From: Chrysogorgia sp. JL179-B06
Taxonomy: Eukaryota; Cnidaria; Anthozoa; Scleralcyonacea; Chrysogorgiidae
DNA: 64,000 bases
Assembly: GCA_035772405.1 (NCBI GenBank)
Contig: JAYKKM010000056.1
Location: 542,501 to 606,500 of the forward strand
Direction: 5' to 3'
This document shows positions 27,186-39,716 of this stretch, in pieces. The notes below the pieces were generated by a model. It did no database searches. It saw only the letters and a list, made by a program, of their open reading frames with translations, and had not been told where the DNA came from. The position numbers and the translations under genes are program-made. Numbering within the stretch: position 1 is the stretch's first letter; every line of letters starts with the position of its first letter.

Positions 27186-27960
27186 TTTCTTATTAAAGGG
27201 AAACTTTTTTTCATAATGGTCAAATTTGGGCAAAAAGTATAAAGGGGTGAACCTTAACTTTTTGACGATTTTCGATCATTTTTAACTTCTCAAAATAAGC
27301 TTAAAACATGAAAATTTAGCCTAAATAATGCCTTAGATATTAATATGAGCAGAAACTAGCGTAAATTTAGTCATTTTTGGACATCCAAAAAAATGGCCAA
27401 ATTTGGCAAAAAAGTATAAAGGGGTTAACCTTCACTTTGTGACCATTTTTAACTTCTCGAAATAAGCTTAAAACATGAAAATTGAGCCTAAATAATGCCT
27501 TAGATATTAAGGGGGGCCCATTACCTTAAGAGGTTTGAAAAATTCATAAACATTTTTTTGCATATAAATCATCATTAGTATGTGTAGAATGTTGTGAAAA
27601 AAAATTGGAGCTGAAACGACATTCCTTTCTCTCAAAATTGCATTTTTTTTGAAAGGTTACACAACTATCTTTCCTGTAGCCATGGAAACGCATTTATATT
27701 TACTGTTTGTTTTGTCGGTTTTCTTGGTTGTTTGTGGGCGTTTTAATTTTTTTTAGCTATTTATGATAGCCCACCACATATGGGATTGGTAACGATGTTA
27801 AGACCTGGTCACTAAGCCATAGAACATCACATTTTCTTTCTTGTTTGAGAAAATAGCTATCAACACTGAGAATACATCAAAGATATATATTTTGAGTGGG
27901 CTTTACTTTATTTTCTTGCTTATTTGTAACGGCAAATAGTCTCTTAGAGATTATTCTTTC
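27186..27960. repeat. Diverged direct repeat of about 125 bp and upstream flank of a Mutator-like gene
   Basis: Two copies at 27216-27343 and 27391-27510 share AAGTATAAAGGGGT, AAAATAAGCTTAAAACATG and AATAATGCCTTAGATATTAA. The following 450 bp begins GGGGGGCCCATTACC, which may be the TIR of the adjacent Mutator-like element; no matching right end was found. Confidence 0.6.
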
Positions 27961-30052
27961 TTGGCAATGCCGAAAGTGTCGAAAAAGAAGCGATTTCGTG
28001 GTGTAACTCGATGGAATACTTCGAGTCCTAGCAGCTCTTCTGAGCCTGCTTCATCCTCAACATCGACGCCATGTGGCTCAACACCAGTCAATGCAACTGC
28101 GTCTGTACGAAAGATAACGAGCCAAAAGAACGATAGAAGAGAAGATTTCGATGGGGAGTATGGTTATAGGCTGATTGAACTTTCAAATTTAGCAAATGCA
28201 TTTCAGTCTTTGCATAATTGTGAATCAGGGGGAGAGTTGAAAGTCACTGATGATGAGGCTCGAAGATATGGAAATAGTGCTGTTATAATCATTTAGTGCT
28301 CTAAGTGTGACACCAAAATTGAACTCCAAACTTCTGGAAGCAAGAACCAGGGATGGAACCCCAAAAATTCCATGGACATCAATCGACGAATGGTTTACTC
28401 TGCATTGGAAATGGGAGTGGGGAGAGATGGAATGTCGGTTATGTGCGATATTTTCAACATACCTCCGCCTTGCCAGAATAATGCTTGGAACAACCATGTG
28501 ACCGCACTTTATGAAGCCCACAAGAAAGCTGTTTCTGAGCAGTTACAGAAAGCAAGGGATAAAGTCTTCTCACGCCACAATGAAAATGAGTCGGATGTTG
28601 CAGACATTGTTGTCAGTTATGACCGCACATGGTCTAAACGAGGGTACACGGCAAACTTTGGAATCGGTTTTGTTATTTCTGCTGAAACTGGTGAGGTACT
28701 TGATTACGACTTTGAATCCAAGATATGCAGAGAATGTTCGATAGCTAAGAATGATCTGGGTGAAGATTCCCCTGAATTTGATATCTGGTTCCGTGGTCAC
28801 CAGGATCAATGTACCCAAACTCACACTGGTTCCGTGGTCACCAGGATCAATGTACCCAAACTCACACTGGTTCAAGTGGATCAATGGAGTGCTCTAGCCA
28901 AGAAGATATGGGAGCGGTCGAAGGACAGCAATCTGCACTAAGTTTATGATCAGTGATGGTGACAGTAAGGCGTATGGTAGTACCTGGGATACATATGGTA
29001 GCTGTGCCGATTGTGAGAAATGGGAAAACATCGACAAGCGTTCAGCCGAGTATAAGAAATGGCGTGAATCGAAGAGCTATGAAGAATGGAAGGAAAGTCA
29101 TGAGTGGAAAGGTGGATTGTTCAAGGGTGACAAAGTTGGATTGTGTTGGGCATGTCCAGAAGAGAATGGGACACATTCAACGGGAATTGAGGAAGAAAGC
29201 AAACAAACTGAAGGATGGGAAATCGGTGAAGGGGAGCAAGCATAGACTAACGGACAAAGTGATAGATAAGCTCCAAACATACTATGGCAATGCAATCAGA
29301 GCAAATGTCAAGCCTGGGAAATTAACTGCACAAGAACAAAAGTATCAAATATCCATGATGCAACAGGCTATAATGGCAGTTCTATACCATTCATGTGAAC
29401 TTCCTAATAACAAAGAGCGACATAAATTTTGTCCGTCAGGACCGGATAGTTGGTGCTCTTACAAAAAAGAAGGAAACCTTCAGAAAAAGGACCATCATTT
29501 AGATCCAGTTTTCTTGGAGTTTCTGCTTCCTGAATTCGAGCGTCTCAGCCAGTATTCTCTTTTGTTTCGGTGACTTCCGGGTTATTCACAGAATGTCAAC
29601 GAAAGCTTGAACGGTCTCGTATGGAACCACGCCCGAAACACCGGTTCAAAGGGCCTCATGTTATTGAAATTGCAGCCATGTCAGCTATACTGGCTTTTAA
29701 TTGTGGCTCTACATCAAGACAAGATGTCATGAAGGCTGCTAACATCCCTGGTGGTGAGTTCACGCTGGAAGGCTGCAAGAACAAAGATGCGACTAGGATG
29801 AGGCACTCCATCAAGAAGGCAAACTCGAAAGAAAAGGTAAGAAGAAGGAAAATCAGAGAGGCCAAGCTGGTAGCAAACCAAGAGAAAGGTGAACCCTCTT
29901 ATGCCAGTGGGAAATTCAATGATGTTGATCCGCTTGATTTTGTTACATCATCTTCTGATGATGCTTTGCCATTAGCCAGACTTTTGGAGAACATTGATTC
30001 CGAGGACAGTGATGATGCCCCATTGGCACATTACACCAGCAAAGGACAATAA
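27961..30052 (+). pseudogene. Mutator-like transposase gene, broken
   Basis: A lysine-rich N-terminus (KVSKKKRFRGV) starts at the ATG at 27967. The core follows in three frames: SVMCDIFNIP, then SYDRTWSKRGYTANFG (first catalytic D), DGDSKAYGSTWD (second D), CVGHVQKRMG, and a K/R-rich tail after 29640. The same order appears in the better-kept copy at 58536. Frame changes occur near 28296, 28866 (a 41-bp tandem duplication, 28785-28866), 28941, 29200 and 29570. The family is the Mutator-like transposase group common in cnidarians. The copy is inactive. Confidence 0.75.
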
Positions 30053-30200
30053 ATGTGACATTGCAATATCCTTCCACTGATATATGTTGGTTTTGGACAG
30101 GTATATTACAGTAGTTCACTAATTTTAAATGGCGTTTTCTCAAAAACCGTGTTTTGGTTAGCGGCCATTACTTAAATCCTGAAAACTGAAAAGTATTTAA

Positions 30201-30986
30201 AGTGCCTATGACATGAAAATTTGGTTCATCTTATTTAAAAGAACTGCTAAAATAATTAAGAAAATCAATTTACAGCTTTTCCATATTTCACTTAGTTGTG
30301 GAGTTATTTAGACTTATATGATATTCAAATGAGATGATTTATGACGTCACAAGTTGTGCACAACATTTTAACATATTGGAAAAGCGCATATATCTTTAAG
30401 ATTATTGAAGGAAATCACTTGGAACTTTGAATGTGCATAAAGACCACTAAACTGGAGAATATAGTTTTAGTTTTATGGTCGCCATGGTAAATGATTAGAT
30501 TCCAGACCTCTTGATTTTCAAAACAAAATGATTTGTTTTCTTTTCGGTGGGAAACATTTTCGAATTGGTACTGGTTGAGTAGATTTGCACTAACTTAACT
30601 AATTTGAAACTGAAGTTTGACGTTGGTGCAAAGCCTACTATGTTAGAAAACGAATATTTTTTTCAAAGAGACGTAGTGGTCTGGGAACTATACTATTACT
30701 GTTGTAACATTAAAACTTGAACGATCTTATTCCGTTTAGTGGTCTGTATCGACATGCAAAGTTTCAAGTGATTTCGTTCAATAATCTTAAAGATATACAC
30801 GATCTTCCAATATGTTAAAATGTATTGCACAACTTGTGACGTCATAGATCATCTCATTTGAATATCATATAAGTCTAAATATCCCACGAACTAAGTGAAA
30901 TATGGAAAAGCTTTAAATTGATATTCTTAATTATTTTAAGAGTTCTTTTAAATAAGATAAACTTAATTTTCATGTCATAGGCACTT
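30201..30986. mobile_element. Foldback MITE, copy 1, TTAA-flanked
   Basis: The ends AGTGCCTATGACATGAAAAT and ATTTTCATGTCATAGGCACT are inverted, and inverted similarity extends through most of the element (TGACGTCA words near each third). TTAA lies at 30197-30200 and 30987-30990, the target used by piggyBac and Kolobok-type elements. No ORF. A near-identical copy is at 33673-34457. Confidence 0.9.
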
Positions 30987-30990
30987 TAAC

Positions 30991-31296
30991 CAATCTTGCT
31001 GATTTTTGCTGAGATTGTTCTTTAGGTACTTTTACACAAATTAATTGATGCTTTTTACTCTGCTAAAAATTGAATGTTCTATACCAAAATTGGTATTATT
31101 GAATAAGATCCTTACCTAATATTTGTTGCCATGGCAACAACATAGAGTGTTACACCAAAAGCATCTATTATTTTGTTGATGGGGATGTAATCTATTATAC
31201 AACATAAATATATCAAGTTTTGATGCTTAGTTTTTTACTAGATATAATTCAAATATGGACTAATTAAAAATTCACTTTTTTGGATTCGCAAGGTTC
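30991..31296. other. AT-rich non-coding stretch
   Basis: Nothing recognised apart from A/T tracts; probably flanking DNA between the TTAA MITE and the gypsy fragment. Confidence 0.4.
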
Positions 31297-31953
31297 TTAT
31301 ACATATAAGTTTTTTCCTGGGAAGTCACCTGTGCTGATATTTGTGTAGACCATGTTATAAGCTTTAAAATGATATATGGCATGTTGCATATACATGAAAC
31401 CACAATAAGATAGAGCGATCTTTGCAGGATCAATTGCCAAGAAAGTAAAAGGTTGACTAACTGTGATGTGACCTAAAGGGGCTGTGTTTCTATTAATTGG
31501 CGAATTATTTTGATTGCAAACATTGCACAACTGAATATGTTTGGTTACTGTTTTTCGAATGCCAGGCCAATGAAATCGTTTCCTGACTCGTTCCTCAGTA
31601 CGAGTGATACCCAGATGACCATCTAGAGGCCCATCATGCAGTGATTTTAGAACATATTCTTGTTAGGTATTAATATGACCTGTTGTGGATGCGAATTGCT
31701 ATTCTTACTAAGAGCTCTGTATAATATTTCATCATGTAGGAAATATTGGTTGTAGTGCCTAAGCCACTTCTTCAGTGCAGGATATTGCCCCCCAGAAAAA
31801 AAAACTGCCCCCCCAGAAAAAAAACAAGATATGTTTTTTATATTGTTTATTTTTATATTGATTATAAATTTATTATGGGTATTCAGACAATTATCAGGGA
31901 CCGCGGACATTTGAATATCAATAATTCCTCAAACTAATTGTGAATATATACAT

Positions 31954-32103
31954 GTGAGTCCTGCAGCTAGTGCAACTGGAGAGAGGTCATTTTCTGCCGC
32001 CAGAAGACTAAAAACATGGTTTCACGCAAATATGTCACAGAAAAGATTTTCAAATCTTACAGTACTGCATGTCCACAAGCAAAGAACTGAAAAACTTGAT
32101 TAG
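31954..32103 (+). pseudogene. hAT transposase C-terminal fragment
   Basis: Fifty codons with PAASATGERSFSAARRLK and LTVLHVHKQRTEKLD match the conserved dimerisation tail of hAT transposases. No upstream exon is present, so it is a relic. Confidence 0.75.
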
Positions 32104-32834
32104 TCTCGGTGGCAAATGAATTTGTGGCACAAAACGAAAATCGGAAAAGAAATTTCGGCGTATTCTCCATTTAAAAACACTAGTACTACTTTACTAAGAA
32201 GTTATAACTTCCTGTTATTTCAACCTAGTGTTTAATCTAGATGCTTTATTGTATGTGATGGAGTATTGGGGTAGAAACAAAAGTTGTCCTTTGATCGCAC
32301 AGTTAGCTGTGCAAGATTCGTGTTTAATTGTTAATTATTACTTACACCCCTGCCATTTCATAACCAATACAAGATTATCGGTTTTGACTTTTGGGGGTTA
32401 CTTGAATTAAAAGTTCTCCTTACTCCTAACGTCTAATGAGTAATGGTAAGCGGTTATTTTTGTGGGCTCTGTTAAAAGTGATGTGTTTCACCCTTCAGAA
32501 TTTTGTAAAATTGCTCTCCAAAATGCAGGAAATGCCCTTTCCGAGAGTCTAGATTTCAAAATTTCCCGGGGTAGTATGCCCCCGCACCCCCAACATAAAC
32601 GTACACGTCGTGCCTTCGGCACTCTGTTGTGCCACGCCCCGGTCCCTGATTATTTAGTTTGAGTGCTGAAATACGACGTAAACATAAACTAGAAATACGA
32701 ATCCGCAATAATCCCCTCGCTTGCCTTTTCTACCACTATCCCCCACCCAACCCTTAGTTTCTTTTCCCCATCCATGATTCCCAGTGTCCAGACTGCGTCT
32801 GTCGATAACAAATCCCCATGCGGTTATGGTTTAA

Positions 32835-33668
32835 AGGGAAATGGCAATAAAAATTAAGTTTATCTTATTTGAAAGAACTTTTAAAATGATATATGAAGAC
32901 CTTTTACAGATTTTCCATATCGTTCTTGGTTCTGTAAATATTTCACTTCTTTTTAACAAAGAACATTGAACATTCCGCCATCTTGGATATGCATAACCAT
33001 CCTTGGATATGCGTGACGTCACAACCAGGGTAGAATGTTTTTTTATATCAGCAATTATCGAGTCATTATAGATGCTAAATATTTAAATGTCGCACTAAAC
33101 GGTTTCAAGACAGTTTCTTACCATACTGCGTACGAAAATGGGACGCATTAGTTTAGCGCAGCTTTTCACTGAACATAAATATTGTCTACAAATTTTAACA
33201 TTTTAACATTTTACCTTAATTAGCATAATCGACTTATATAATTATATATTGTATTGTCCTATATTGAGATTGAAAACTCTTAATTATCACTATTGATGTA
33301 AACTTGAGTTTTTCAATTTACAACCTGTGTATATTGCAAATCAAGATTTTATTAAATAATTAAATAAAATAAAAATTAAATAAATCGTAGTTGTTTTGGG
33401 TGTTGTATACTTTTAAGTGAACTAGCAATCTATTTGAACGCATTCCACTGATATTTGGGCAATTATTTACAACTTTTAGAATGTTTACCCTGGTTTTGAC
33501 GTCACTTAATTAGATCTAATTATAAAACAAGATGGCGGATTGCAGATATTTTTGTTCACAGATATTTCAAAAATTAAGGAAGTTACGGGGAAATTTTAAA
33601 AGGTCTTCATATATTATTTTAAATGTTCTTTCAAATGAGACAAAGAACATTTTTATTGCCATTTCCCT
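32835..33668. mobile_element. Second TTAA MITE with long TIRs
   Basis: The ends AGGGAAATGGCAATAAAAATT and its inverse AATTTTTATTGCCATTTCCCT-like right end extend inward to paired TGACGTCA words and GATGGCGG/CCGCCATC words. TTAA is at 32831-32834 and 33669-33672. The right TTAA is shared with the next MITE. No ORF. Confidence 0.85.
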
Positions 33669-33672
33669 TTAA

Positions 33673-34457
33673 AGTGCCTATGACATGAAAATTTGGTTCA
33701 TCTTATTTAAAAGAACTACTAAAATAATTAAGAAAATCAATTTACAGCTTTTCCATATTTCACTTAGTTGTGGAGTTATTTAGACTTACATGATATTCAA
33801 ATGAGATGATTTATGACGTCACAAGTTGTGCACAACATTTTAACATATTAGAAAAGCGCATATATCTTTAAGATTATTGAAGGAAATCACTTGGAACTTT
33901 GAATGTGCATACAGACCACTAAACTGGAGAACATAGTTTAAGTTTTATGGTCGCCATGGTAAATGATTAGATTCCAGACCTCTTGATTTTCAAAACAAAA
34001 TGATTTGTTTTCTTTTCGGTAGGAAACATTTTCGAATTGGTACTGGTTGAGTAGATTTGCACTAACTTAACTAATTTGAAACTGAAGTTTGACGTTGGTG
34101 CAAAGCCTACTATGTTAGAAAACGAAGATTTTTTTCAAAGAGACGTAGTGGTCTGGGAACTATACTATTACTGTTGTAACATTAAAACTTGAACGATCTT
34201 ATTCCATTTAGTGGTCTGTATCGACATGCAAAGTTTCAAGTGATTTCGTTCAATAATCTTAAAGATATACACGATCTTCCAATATGTTAAAATGTATTGC
34301 ACAACTTGTGACGTCATAGATCATCTCATTTGAATATCATATAAGTCTAAATATCTCATGAACTAAGTGAAATATGGAAAAGCTTTAAATTGATATTCTT
34401 AATTATTTTAAGAGTTCTTTCAAATAAGATAAACTTAATTTTCATGTCATAGGCACT
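33673..34457. mobile_element. Foldback MITE, copy 2, TTAA-flanked
   Basis: This is the same element as 30201-30986 with only a few differences over 785 bp, so both copies moved recently compared with the gypsy host. TTAA at 33669-33672 is shared with the element on its left; the other is at 34458-34461. Confidence 0.9.
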
Positions 34458-35126
34458 TTAAGTAATACTGGAGCAGTGAGCTCTACATATATATGGAGCT
34501 AACAATGATCTCGCTGGACCATAGGTATTCTGGGGTTGGAAAGTTATCTGGAGTAAACCAGACCTTACAGATAATTTTTTCAGAATATTCCTTGCAGGAA
34601 ACGCACTCCTGGGGCTTTTAAAATTCAAATTTTTTCTGGGGGTGCATCCCCTCAGACCCCTTTACAAAGGTTCGCGTGAAACCTGCGAACACAAACTTTA
34701 CAAGATTTGTCTTACTGCCCCCCCCGGAAAAATAATCCTGTGTACGGCTAAGGATATTGAATCTGTGTTAAATTTGGTTTAGGCAATTTGCGTGTTTTCA
34801 TGTCAATAATGTATGCGAGATGTGGGTCAGTTCGTTGACTATCCCTGAGATTCATAATTGAGTTTAATGTTATTGTTCATCCTGTGTGGTTGTGGTGGAA
34901 TTTGAAGAATTAGTTTGTACCAGGCGAGAGAGCGCATCTGCATTATTATGAATGCGGCCAGCGCGATGAACGACTGAAAAATCAAACTCCTGTAAATCCA
35001 TAATCCATCGTGCTAAACGACCCTTAGCTTCCATAGTGTGCAGCCAACATAAGGCATTATGGTCAGTAATTATTTTGAAATGGCGACCGACCTATACGCG
35101 AAAGTGGGCTGTGCCAAAGACAACGG

Positions 35127-35289
35127 GCGCTTTCTCGATATATGAACAAACCGAAATTCAAAATAAATAATCGCTAATCCTAACCCTTATCCTAACCCTA
35201 ACCCTAACCCAAATCCTAACCCTAAAACTGACTTGGGTTGATGTTATAATAATTTTAAATTTCGGTTGCTCATATATCGAGAAAGGGCC
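35127..35289. mobile_element. 163-bp MITE with telomere-like core and 9-bp target duplication
   Basis: AGACAACGG is duplicated at 35118-35126 and 35290-35298; 9 bp is the Mutator-type length. The TIRs contain CTTTCTCGATATATGA and its inverse. The core (35175-35227) is a degenerate CCCTAA array. Confidence 0.8.
35175..35227. repeat. Degenerate CCCTAA (telomere-like) array
   Basis: About eight units with variants such as TCCTAACCCTTAT and CCCAAATCC. It is interior to the 163-bp MITE, so it is not a chromosome end. Confidence 0.85.
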
Positions 35290-35317
35290 AGACAACGGCA
35301 AACGAAAATTACGAAAA

Positions 35318-36017
35318 TGTGCAATGCTGCCTTCTTTCATCTTCATAACATCAGACGAATTAAGAAATACCTATCTCGTGACGCTTTACTGATGTAATTG
35401 GTTCATGCATTTATAACCAGTCACTTTGACTACTGCAATAGTTTACTATATGGTCTACCTAAGTCACAAACTATTAAACTACAGCGAGTTCAAAATGCTG
35501 CTGCAAGACTTGTATTTGATATGGGGAAGTATACCCACATAACTCCAGTTTTATATGAACTACATTGGTTACCAGTTACTTTACGAATTCATTTTAAAAT
35601 TTTATTACTAACATTTAAGGCAATCTATGTGCTATTGCCATTTTATCTTAGTGATTTAATTACTATCAAGCCAAAGTCTGCTTACAGTCTGCTGCCAACA
35701 CTTGGGGCCAGATCCTTCTCTGCTGCCGCTCCTGAACTGTGGAATAGTCTCCCGATTCATATTCGCGAAATTAAATCGATCAACATCTTCAAAAAGACAG
35801 TTAAGACCTATCTTTTTCGGGCAGCTTTTAGTAATTTTTAGTCTAACTTTATAACTTATTTTAGTTCTTTCTTAATTGTTTTTATTACTTGAATGTAATA
35901 TAATTATCATATATTGTGAATTATCATAGAATGTATTTTTATTACATTTGTAAAGCGCTGTTGATCAGCAAATGTAAATAGCGCTATATAAGTAATTAAA
36001 TTATTATTATTATTAAT
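35318..36017 (+). mobile_element. CR1/L2-type LINE 3' end
   Basis: The plus strand encodes [38 protein letters not shown] and [15 protein letters not shown], the conserved C-terminus of CR1/L2-type ORF2. An in-frame TAA at about 35395 precedes 35398; the frame ends at 35841. The fragment closes with an ATT/TTA microsatellite (about 36000-36017), the usual 3' tail. The strong 5' truncation is typical. Confidence 0.85.
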
Positions 36018-36202
36018 ACCCATCCACTTTTGAAACAGCATTTAAAGGCAGAAATACAAACCAGGATGGTCTAAAATGTCTTTAAATTTAATGTTGAAGG
36101 TTTATATTGTGTGTAGTTAGTTGTTGATTGTTATCAAATTAAATGGAGTTTTAAAATCGAACGAAGCAATTGTATATGATGAACTTTCCGTAATTTGACC
36201 CT

Positions 36203-37087
36203 TAAATCCCGTTTACACGACAATAACAGTACAGGATTATGATCGCGATCGCAATCCCTATTTTACGTTGTGTTTACACGGACAGCTATCCCAATTCGGT
36301 CTCGAACGCCCGAGTTGCTGCCCTCATGTTCGGGAAGTACTGCTCTTTTGGCCTCTCTGACTGTGCAGGCTACAAATAAAATGGCGGAGCATGTTTGGCA
36401 AGTCTTCCAACTATTTAAAGTGAATATAAACAATGGTTGTGAGAACATTGCGATGTTTAGAGCACAAAAGAATCGTGCTATGATGCTGGAGATGATTTTG
36501 TTCATGTTTGGAAACCTCCAGTTTATTCGGATCCAGTTTATTTGCACGCATGTTTATTCGGATCGCAATCCAAAACTGTTGACACGGCTATTTTCGATCG
36601 CGATCGCAAACCACCTCCAGCAGAACTGGATTAAATGATCGCGATAGCTCTCGATCTCGATATATGGCTGTGAAACATGGACCTTGAGAAAAGATGAATC
36701 ATGCAGATTGGAAGCCTTTGAGATGTGGATATGGCGGCGTATGTTTAAAATCAAATGGACAGATAAATTGACAAATGAAGAAGTGTTGGACATAGCGGGG
36801 GAAACGCGAAGATTTATGAAAACCATCAAATACCGGCAACAGACATGGATGGGACACATACTGAGACATGATAACATGCTGCGTGACATGATTGAAGGAA
36901 GAGTTGATGGAAAAAGACTACGTGGAGGTCAAAGAACAAAGATGTTGGATGCTATTATGGATAAAGACACGTATCAGGTGACCAAGCTACAAAGAAGGAC
37001 CTGTCATAACGACAGAAAACCAATGATGATGAGCTCTCGATCGCGATCGCAATCTCGATAATTTGGCTCCGTGTAAACGGGGTTTTA
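36203..37087. mobile_element. TIR element (AAATCCCGTTTACACG ends) carrying a LINE C-terminus
   Basis: The left end TTAAATCCCGTTTACACGA is inverted at the right end (CCGTGTAAACGGGGTTTTAG). GATCGCGATCGCAAT palindromes recur near both ends (36242, 36594, 37038). Inside, 36684-37061 on the plus strand encodes RLEAFEMWIWRRMFKIKW and GHILRHDNML, the tail of another LINE family. The LINE piece must have been captured or inserted later. Confidence 0.65.
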
Positions 37088-38562
37088 GTTACACATTTGT
37101 GAGGATACGATATAATGACATGCACCTGGCTTCATTTATATTCATTAAATTATTTAGTTCGGCTTTAAAAGAAAGAGCTTCACCCTTTCATGTTCGTCAT
37201 AAAATAGATGCTTTCGACGACGAGGTTCTTTTATTTTTGCGGTAGACGCACGTCTAGTCTTTCTGGTGTTATTGTTGTTGGCAATTGTCTTTTCTCTCTT
37301 GATGTCGCTTTGTCTGCGTTTTCTGAACCGCACACAGAGTGTTGGATTGACGGTTTTCCAAGTGCGGCAAACTCTATCTTAAAGGTAATCAGATTTAGAT
37401 ACATCCAAACTAAGTCGTTTGCAATCGTTTACAAGAATTGATCATTTGGCTTCCTTGCTTTCCGACTGTTTAAACAGGTTCTCCATCGAACACTTGGAAC
37501 TCCCGCATTTGATTTTGAAATTAATATAATTACATACACAACAAAAATCGTCTGTATAAACTGCTTTTGGTCCTTTCTTATTAAGAGATTTTTGTTTGAG
37601 TTTCTTTACTAGCCATGGGAATGCTCTTTGAATGAGGGTTTTCCACCAAGAATTTTGGACGAATATGATTGATCTGACTGGTAATATATGTGAATACTGA
37701 TTAGGTGGGCGTAATTGATTGATCAGATATGTCAATACTAATTAAGTGGGAGTAATCGATTAACACCCATGATTGTTGCAGGCTCTCCTTCCTCTCGCAC
37801 CTCCCCCAACCCGCAGAGCCAGCCTGCAGGCTAATATGTTGACAGCGGGCAGTTGAATGAAGCAGAAGTGATCGATGATGTGTGTAATTTAAAGATGCCA
37901 GACAATATATTGAAAAGTCAGTGTGGAACAACGCATACAAAAATAAGAAAGTAAGTGAAAAATATACGTCTAATAAAAGTGAAGATTGTTGAAGTGTTAT
38001 TGGTGTTATATATTCTCAGTTTTACCAAATAAAGAAATCGCAATTAGAAGTGTAGCGAGTATATTAGATGGGAATTATATCAGAGGGGGATATTACTCTA
38101 ATATTTCACTCATTCCCTTTTGACGATTAGGGGGTAATTAGTGTGGAATATCATGAAATAATTGTTTTTAGCCCTGCACTCCCGTGTTACAATCTAAGCT
38201 GCCACCAACTTTTATATAGCAGGGTCTATGGAATATTAATTTACCCACAAGAACAAAGGAAAACGATCGGACATGTGGAATATAGTTAATTATATTTTTG
38301 GTTTGTCAATTGTCAAAGTTTGGAAGTATATATTTTGACACAAATATACGTACATGACTGAAATGTTCATATAGCACACCTCATGGACAGGTCTGTCTCA
38401 GTTTTAAATGTGCTTCTTCTATAAACGTGTTAAGAACGACCCCATGGTATCGTTTTGGCCATTTAGTGGGCTAATAGCTGCAATTTGAACCATGGAGGAT
38501 AAAGCCACCTAAAAAAGTCTAAAAGAAAACGTGAAAATATAAATAAACAAAGCGAAAAATAA
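37088..38562. other. Non-coding stretch
   Basis: Only short ORFs without domain features. No repeat structure is recognised apart from local A/T tracts. It may be host intergenic or intron DNA. Confidence 0.4.
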
Positions 38563-38683
38563 ATGTTATTTACCAAACATAGTTATGGGAAAATGTGGCC
38601 CTCAGTGTTCACTGCATGGACCTCTGCAGTCAAGAATTCGAGCAACAATTTCCAAGTATGGCCTCCTGTTTGGTAAATAACAT
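38563..38683. repeat. 17-bp perfect inverted repeat, 121-bp span
   Basis: ATGTTATTTACCAAACA (38563-38579) is inverted at 38667-38683, a possible small MITE of 121 bp. A second perfect 11-bp pair, GAGAAGTGGAC/GTCCACTTCTC, lies at 39032-39074. A weaker pair around CGTTTCAAAGT lies at about 39148-39250. Confidence 0.7.
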
Positions 38684-39716
38684 ATTATGTACTCGTTATT
38701 GACAGTATTAAAAAGAAATAATCATTTGTAAGTATCCAACAAATACGATAAATACAGCCCTGAGAAATACAGTCACCTTTTCTAATAACATATATTCTGA
38801 CGCTCAAAATATTATATTTATATAGCTCGCCAAAGATTATCCGACACTAAGCTCAACACATGAGCAGCTGAAACGATATTTTAGCACCCATGTATCGTTG
38901 ATATGCTGCGAGGTGCGTATTCTAAAATTTTGGACCGCTGGATTACGGACTGGGTAAAAATAATGCACGTCAATAACTTACTCTTTGTAGTAACACGTGC
39001 ATTAATGCATGAATTGATGGTGTTACACCATGAGAAGTGGACGATGGTCAAGCTCGATGATTGTCCACTTCTCAATGAACCATATATATAGATATATTTT
39101 AATGCTACAGAACGTAATCTCAACATGAGAACTGCCACACAGAGAAGACCGTTTCAAAGTCGAACTTTTCAGTTGTTTAATTGTTCAAAATCCTTTATTT
39201 AATTAAGGTCATTTACATTCGAGACATGAATAGTTCCACTTTGAAACGGGCGTCAGATATCATATCACACATTTACACCCCAAGCTTACACTCGAATATC
39301 AATAGCAACAACTTGATAAAACCAAATGTAATAAAGAACGATCATTTTTAAAGTCCAAGATACGGATTAAAAATGATGTTATGCTCTTTTATGTATAGTT
39401 TTGGATTTATATCGTATTCGGATCAAAATAGGTTTAGTCATGCTGCCTTCGAAATCCGAAATTTAACTTTAGATATAGAAATGTTTCCCCGAGAAGTCCA
39501 TTTGAGAAAATAAAGTATATTAAAAAACACTGGTATTAAATAAATGCTGCCCTTATACCATGCTAGACTATTGTACATGCAGATTTTATATTGGATTTAA
39601 CATGAGGTTATGGAGAATGTTACAATTATTACTTAATCCTAGTGTATTAGAAGATAATTTGTACATTAAATCAGATACCGGAATTAAATTTTGTTGCATG
39701 CAACCATTCATTACAG

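Larger units (their letters stand above)
31787..34750. mobile_element. hAT-derived element nested in gypsy
   Basis: It is flanked by an 8-bp duplication AGGATATT (31779-31786 and 34751-34758), the size made by hAT. The plus strand at 31954-32103 encodes the hAT C-terminal dimerisation end (SATGERSFSAARRLKTW). A 3' block at 32510-32640 matches the ends of the 20310 hAT-like element in inverse orientation. Two TTAA elements (32835-33668, 33673-34457) later landed inside it. TIRs are unclear: the right end TACGGCTA has no clean partner on the left. Confidence 0.75.
31297..35299 (-). mobile_element. Ty3/gypsy retrotransposon remnant, cut by two insertions
   Basis: The RNase H end (FKIITDHNALCWLHTMEAK, then HNNADALSRL) is on the minus strand at about 34870-35117. 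The integrase zinc-binding region (FLHDEILYRAL, GHLGITRTEERV, CNVCNQNNS) is at about 31297-31778. The two parts are one copy: the reading frame ends in TATCCT before the 31787-34750 insertion and resumes in the same word. A 163-bp MITE cuts the RNase H part at 35127-35289. An in-frame stop near 35100 and the missing RT and integrase core show it is dead. Confidence 0.8.

Noticed and set aside
35175..35227. A chromosome end or telomere fusion
   Set aside because: The array is short, degenerate and fully enclosed by MITE ends with a target duplication.
36270..36889. ORFs on both strands as a host gene
   Set aside because: They overlap palindromic TIR-element sequence and show no domain pattern apart from the LINE tail at 36684.
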